A stretch of 64,000 nt of DNA from Lachnospiraceae bacterium (GTDB lineage Bacteria > Bacillota > Clostridia > Lachnospirales > Lachnospiraceae), in assembly GCA_902363835.1 (NCBI GenBank), contig CABJBM010000015.1, positions 1 to 64,000 of the forward strand, written 5' to 3'. Position 1 is the stretch's first letter. Every line of letters begins with the position of its first letter. Made by a program: the position numbers and the translations under genes. Under the pieces are notes generated by a model that was not told the origin of the DNA, did no database searches, and saw nothing but the letters and a program-made list of their open reading frames with translations. Shown piece after piece: positions 60,397 to 64,000 of the stretch.

Positions 60397-62659
60397 AGAA
60401 GAGAGAAAACGAAATGTGATTTTCATCATCACCGTGGTTCTGATGACGGTTTATTTGAGCTGGCGTATTATATTCACCCTGCCCTTTTATGAGGGCACTC
60501 TGAATCTGGTGTTTGGAATATTGCTGGTTGGGTCGGAAACCATTACAGTATTTACTACCTTTGAGCTTTTCTATCAAAAGATGCAGATGAATAAATTTTA
60601 TCTGGAATGTCCGGAAATACCGGATGAGTATTATCCTGATGTAGACGTTTTCATTGCCACCCATAACGAACCGTCTGATATTCTGTACAAAACAGTGAAT
60701 GGGTGTAAGTTCATGGTTTATCCGGATAAAAGTAAGGTACATATTTATATTTGTGATGACGGAAACCGGGAAGAGATCGCTGAGCTTGCCAGGGAGTTTG
60801 AGGTTGGCTACCTGGGGCTTGGGGACAATAAGGATGCAAAATCAGGCAATTATAATAACGCCTTAAAGCAGACCTCATCTCCCCTGATTGCCACCTTTGA
60901 TGCGGATATGATCCCTCAGCACACATTTCTCTTAAAAACGGTTCCATATTTTCTCCTTTCTAAGTTTGTAAAGGAAAACGGAAAGTGGAGGCTGAGAAAA
61001 GAAGAAGAGAAGGACAAAAAATTCAGGCTTGGATTGGTTCAGACGCCTCAGAGCTTTTATAATCCTGATCTTTTCCAGTTTAACCTGTATGCGGAGGGAA
61101 ACATACCCAATGAACAGGATTACTTTTCCAGGGAAATCAATGCCATGAGAAATGTTTCCAATGCGGTCGCCTATACAGGCAGCAACACCGTTATTTTAAG
61201 GGAAGCCATGGAGGAAATAGGAGGTTTTCCTTTAAAGACCATTACAGAGGATTTTGAGACAAGCATACGGATACAAAAAGCCGGATACATCACCTATGCA
61301 ACCAATGAGATACAGGCGGCCGGTCTTACGACCACAACGGTTAAAAGCATGATCAGGCAGAGAGTTCGTTGGGCAAGGGGGATCATTCAGAGCCTTCAGA
61401 ACACCCATGCCATTGTTACGCCCAAGCTCTCTCCCCTTGCAAGGCTTACTTACCTTAACACCTTTTTATACTGGTGGTCTTTTTTTAACAGGCTGGTATT
61501 TGTTGTGTCCCCCATCCTGTTTGCGCTCTTTGGTTATAAGCTGGTAAACAGTCATTTCTGGGATGTAATTGTGCTTTGGCTTCCTGCATACTTTTTTTAC
61601 AGCATGTCCATGCGTTACTTATCAGGCAATATCAGGAACCATAGGTGGAGCCAGATCATTGACACCATATTTATGCCCTATCTGATCATCCCGGTATTGC
61701 TTGAGACGTTTCACATACATCAAAGGGAATTTAAGGTCACCAATAAAAAGAAAGAAGGAAACGGCTTTGGTTTTGCCGTGTATGCCCTTCCTCATGTGAT
61801 TTTACTGACCATGTCTGCAGCGGCCATGATACGCTTTGTCCATGGAAAGTACGGCTGGGCTTTATTCTACAGCAGCATTATCCTGTTCTGGATCATTTAC
61901 AATATGGTCTCCTTATTCTATGCCATATTTTTCATGCTGGGAAGGCGGGCTTACAGAAGCAGCGAGAGGATCCGGGCAGAGGAACCAATTACCATACAGT
62001 ATCAGGCATTAACCTATGAAGCGAAGACAGTGGATGTTTCTGAAACCGGATTAGCCTTCTGGTCGGAAAAGCCCATTTATCTCCCGGAAAATGAAACCGT
62101 GAAGTTTGAAATCACCACATCCTGCTATAAAGCCAGGCTGGAGGGAACGGTTGTTTATGTGAAGGAGCAGAGCGGGGGCTGGCGGTATTCCGCAGCTGTC
62201 CAGGCAGTTGACAATGAAAACAAACGTCAGTACATGCAGGTCATATATGACAGGACCCATTCTCTTCCCATGCAGCTGGATTTATGGATCACTGCCTATG
62301 ACGATATGATGAGAAATGTAAAAAGGCGGCTGAAACAGCCGTTTTCAGACAAAAGAAAGCTGCCCAGGATCCCCTTGGGCAGAGAAGTCACTTTTACAAA
62401 TGGGGCTGTCTGCAGGCTGGTGGATTTTAATTACCGCTATTTTTCAGTTACCGGCTTTCACGATAACGGAGGCCAGGAAGCTGAGTTCATCTACAAAACA
62501 GAAAGCGGAATTCCTCTGGTCCTGAAACGGACCGGGACATACATACAGCGTTCCTCAAAGGAACTTTTGTCAGTTGTGAACTTAAAGGAACTTATAGGAA
62601 AGAATCAGATCAATCAGGTTTTGGATGACATAACAAATACAGGGGAAAAAGAGGGTTAA
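60389..62659 (+). CDS. Cellulose synthase-like glycosyltransferase with C-terminal PilZ domain
   Basis: 756 aa membrane processive glycosyltransferase of the BcsA type. It has membrane helices at the N-terminus, the catalytic aspartates in CDDGNREE and FDADMIP, the TEDFETS catalytic base and the QRVRW motif, then a block of further helices. After them a PilZ domain (from about residue 525) has an RxxxR (RSSER) and DVSETG, the c-di-GMP-binding residues. Activity is thus likely controlled by c-di-GMP. The start at 60389 overlaps the previous gene. The polymer made is unknown; no bcsB-like gene is in the window. Confidence 0.88.
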   Translation: MNKEERKRNVIFIITVVLMTVYLSWRIIFTLPFYEGTLNLVFGILLVGSETITVFTTFELFYQKMQMNKFYLECPEIPDEYYPDVDVFIATHNEPSDILYKTVNGCKFMVYPDKSKVHIYICDDGNREEIAELAREFEVGYLGLGDNKDAKSGNYNNALKQTSSPLIATFDADMIPQHTFLLKTVPYFLLSKFVKENGKWRLRKEEEKDKKFRLGLVQTPQSFYNPDLFQFNLYAEGNIPNEQDYFSREINAMRNVSNAVAYTGSNTVILREAMEEIGGFPLKTITEDFETSIRIQKAGYITYATNEIQAAGLTTTTVKSMIRQRVRWARGIIQSLQNTHAIVTPKLSPLARLTYLNTFLYWWSFFNRLVFVVSPILFALFGYKLVNSHFWDVIVLWLPAYFFYSMSMRYLSGNIRNHRWSQIIDTIFMPYLIIPVLLETFHIHQREFKVTNKKKEGNGFGFAVYALPHVILLTMSAAAMIRFVHGKYGWALFYSSIILFWIIYNMVSLFYAIFFMLGRRAYRSSERIRAEEPITIQYQALTYEAKTVDVSETGLAFWSEKPIYLPENETVKFEITTSCYKARLEGTVVYVKEQSGGWRYSAAVQAVDNENKRQYMQVIYDRTHSLPMQLDLWITAYDDMMRNVKRRLKQPFSDKRKLPRIPLGREVTFTNGAVCRLVDFNYRYFSVTGFHDNGGQEAEFIYKTESGIPLVLKRTGTYIQRSSKELLSVVNLKELIGKNQINQVLDDITNTGEKEG

Positions 62660-62662
62660 AGG

Positions 62663-64000
62663 ATGAACGTTACAGTCCATAGTATCATGGCAACGGTGCT
62701 TTTGTGCTCCCTGTCCGGATATATGATGTTTGTAAGGACAAAGCTAAGGCTGCAGACGGAATTTGTTCCTGTTTTTGTCTGCTCGGCAATTACCTGTGCT
62801 GTTTACTTATGGGGTCTGGCGGGCTTTTTGCTTCCGGGATCAGCAGTTGTGCTTGCAGCAGGAATCTTCTTGTTTGTCTTTTATTTAACAAGGTTGATCA
62901 GGAAGAAATCCTATAGAAGTTTCCGCCTTCCCCTGTTTCAGGCAGGGTTCTTCCTTGGGGGACTGTTCTTTTTTCAGCTTCTGCTGACCAGCAGGCTGAT
63001 CCATTATGACAATTTTTCCCACTGGGCTGTTGTGGTCAAGCAGATGCTCAGCACCAATGCATTTCCTGATGCAGCCTCAGCTTTGATTGATTTTAAAAAT
63101 TATCCGCTGGGCACTTCCTCATTTCTGTATTTTATCTGCCGTTTCGCCGGAAACTCCCAGGGGATCATGCTGGCAGGCCAGGCAATCCTGGTTTTTTCCT
63201 GCTTCTATGCCCTGTTCGGGGTGATAAGGGAAAAGAGGAGATTTCTGCTGTTCGCTTTTCTGGCTGCAGGGTGTTCCGCATTGTCTGTATTTAACATCAC
63301 CATACGGATCACCAACCTGCTGGTTGATTTTCTTCTTCCTGTTTATACCCTTGTGATATTTGTGATGGCATACAGATATCAAAGGGAAATAAAAAAGGCC
63401 TGTATCAGCATCATACCCGCAGCAGGGCTTTTAATGATCATAAAAAATACAGGAACCATATTTGCGGCAATTGGTTTTTTGTATCTGATCTATGTCTGGT
63501 TAAAGAACAGAGATAAGCCATTTTGGAAAAACGGACTGAACGTGCTTTTTTCCATTGGAGCAGCCTTTATTCCATATCTGTTATGGAACCTTCATATGGC
63601 AGTGGGATTCCAGGGCATAGAAAACAAGTTTGAAGTATCCGTCGATACCATCTCCGGTATTTCCGGCGGGAAAAGCCCGGAAGAGGTGCACTTGATCATG
63701 GATCTGTTTGCCAAATCCGTGTTTGACATTACCAGCCGCCCTGCCATGGGGATTCTGGGCTTTAACGCCGCAGCCATAATTGCCAGTGTATTTGCAGCCG
63801 TCATATTAAAGAAGAGCTGGAATCTGTGGAAGGCGCTGATTGCATTAAATCTGGTTCTTGCAGGTTATTATCTTGGTATACTTGCCCTTTATATTTTCTC
63901 CATGCCACTTGATGAGGCTTTAAGGCTGGCCGGGTTTGAACGTTATGCATCCAGCATTGTTGTTTTGTTCGCAGGAGGGCTGGTGCTGTGCGCCACTGTT
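62663..64000 (+). CDS. Polytopic membrane protein, cut by the window end (446 aa seen)
   Basis: The frame is open from the ATG at 62663, 3 nt after the BcsA-like gene, to the last base; it continues beyond. It has about twelve hydrophobic segments and the loop LIHYDNFSHWAVVVKQML after the third or fourth helix, where an acidic residue resembles that of GT-C membrane glycosyltransferases. The position in the polysaccharide operon supports a role in glycan synthesis or export. No family name can be given with confidence. Confidence 0.8.
   Translation, partial: MNVTVHSIMATVLLCSLSGYMMFVRTKLRLQTEFVPVFVCSAITCAVYLWGLAGFLLPGSAVVLAAGIFLFVFYLTRLIRKKSYRSFRLPLFQAGFFLGGLFFFQLLLTSRLIHYDNFSHWAVVVKQMLSTNAFPDAASALIDFKNYPLGTSSFLYFICRFAGNSQGIMLAGQAILVFSCFYALFGVIREKRRFLLFAFLAAGCSALSVFNITIRITNLLVDFLLPVYTLVIFVMAYRYQREIKKACISIIPAAGLLMIIKNTGTIFAAIGFLYLIYVWLKNRDKPFWKNGLNVLFSIGAAFIPYLLWNLHMAVGFQGIENKFEVSVDTISGISGGKSPEEVHLIMDLFAKSVFDITSRPAMGILGFNAAAIIASVFAAVILKKSWNLWKALIALNLVLAGYYLGILALYIFSMPLDEALRLAGFERYASSIVVLFAGGLVLCATV

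Noticed and set aside
1..64000. tRNA, rRNA, prophage, restriction or toxin-antitoxin genes
   Set aside because: No sequence or protein with their motifs was seen in any part of the window.

Overview
The window looks like the chromosome of an anaerobic, endospore-forming member of the Clostridia, most like Lachnospiraceae (Lacrimispora or Clostridium saccharolyticum-type). The reasons are the mid-40s GC content, strong AGGAGG-type ribosome binding sites, sporulation genes (yyaC, spmA), a FabK-type fatty acid synthesis operon, flavodiiron and RIC proteins for oxygen and NO stress, and several sugar ABC systems with YesM/YesN or GntR regulators. Assignments rest on reading motifs; no database was searched.

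Layout. 1-2.6 kb: a hairpin pair resembling the end of an IS200/IS605-type element, a small orphan gene, an Orn/Lys/Arg decarboxylase-family gene and a guanylate kinase-like gene. 2.6-10.5 kb (minus strand): a ribose-type ABC importer (binding protein, ATPase, permease), then a three-gene signalling operon of a YesN-type response regulator, a short YesM-type kinase with almost no extracytoplasmic part, and an RbsA-like protein in which every nucleotide-binding motif of both halves is lost. This block lies inside the conserved Firmicutes neighbourhood decarboxylase - nucleotide kinase - holB - ricT - trmN6 - rsmI, which resumes at 10.7-14.3 kb. 14.3-25 kb: a complete type II fatty acid operon, fabH-acpP-fabK-fabD-fabG-fabF-accB-fabZ-accC-accDA plus a second FabK-like flavoprotein; AccD and AccA are fused, and two FabT-like palindromes sit at the fabH and acpP leaders. 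25-27.4 kb: a uracil permease and an unpaired spmA.

27.4-34.5 kb: a GntR-controlled catabolic operon with a carbohydrate ABC importer, a split transketolase, a small cupin and an FSA-type transaldolase, but no kinase. 34.5-48 kb: mainly housekeeping and envelope genes (mtnN, pgi, yyaC, a LysM protein, a DUF5711-type protein, full-length tkt, ROK glucokinase) and several proteins of unknown function, some with structured leaders. 48-54 kb (minus strand): a flavodiiron protein and RIC operon with an FNR-type box exactly at -41.5, an FNR/Crp regulator with an N-terminal cysteine cluster, and a calcium-type P-ATPase. 54-57 kb: CBS-type Mn pyrophosphatase, flavin reductase, and a shikimate-kinase-like protein. 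57-64 kb: a chemoreceptor and the start of a surface-polysaccharide operon (GT2-GtrA fusion, BcsA-like synthase with PilZ domain, membrane protein cut by the window end).

The most promising undescribed system is the 2.6-10.5 kb block: a kinase without a sensor domain encoded with a catalytically dead sugar-ABC ATPase, next to a live transporter of the same family. This suggests that the transporter itself may act as the sensor. Other leads are the kinase-free transketolase/transaldolase operon, the AccDA fusion, the FabT-like boxes without a nearby fabT, and the structured leaders before pgi and yyaC. No tRNA, rRNA, CRISPR array, prophage or complete insertion sequence was seen.
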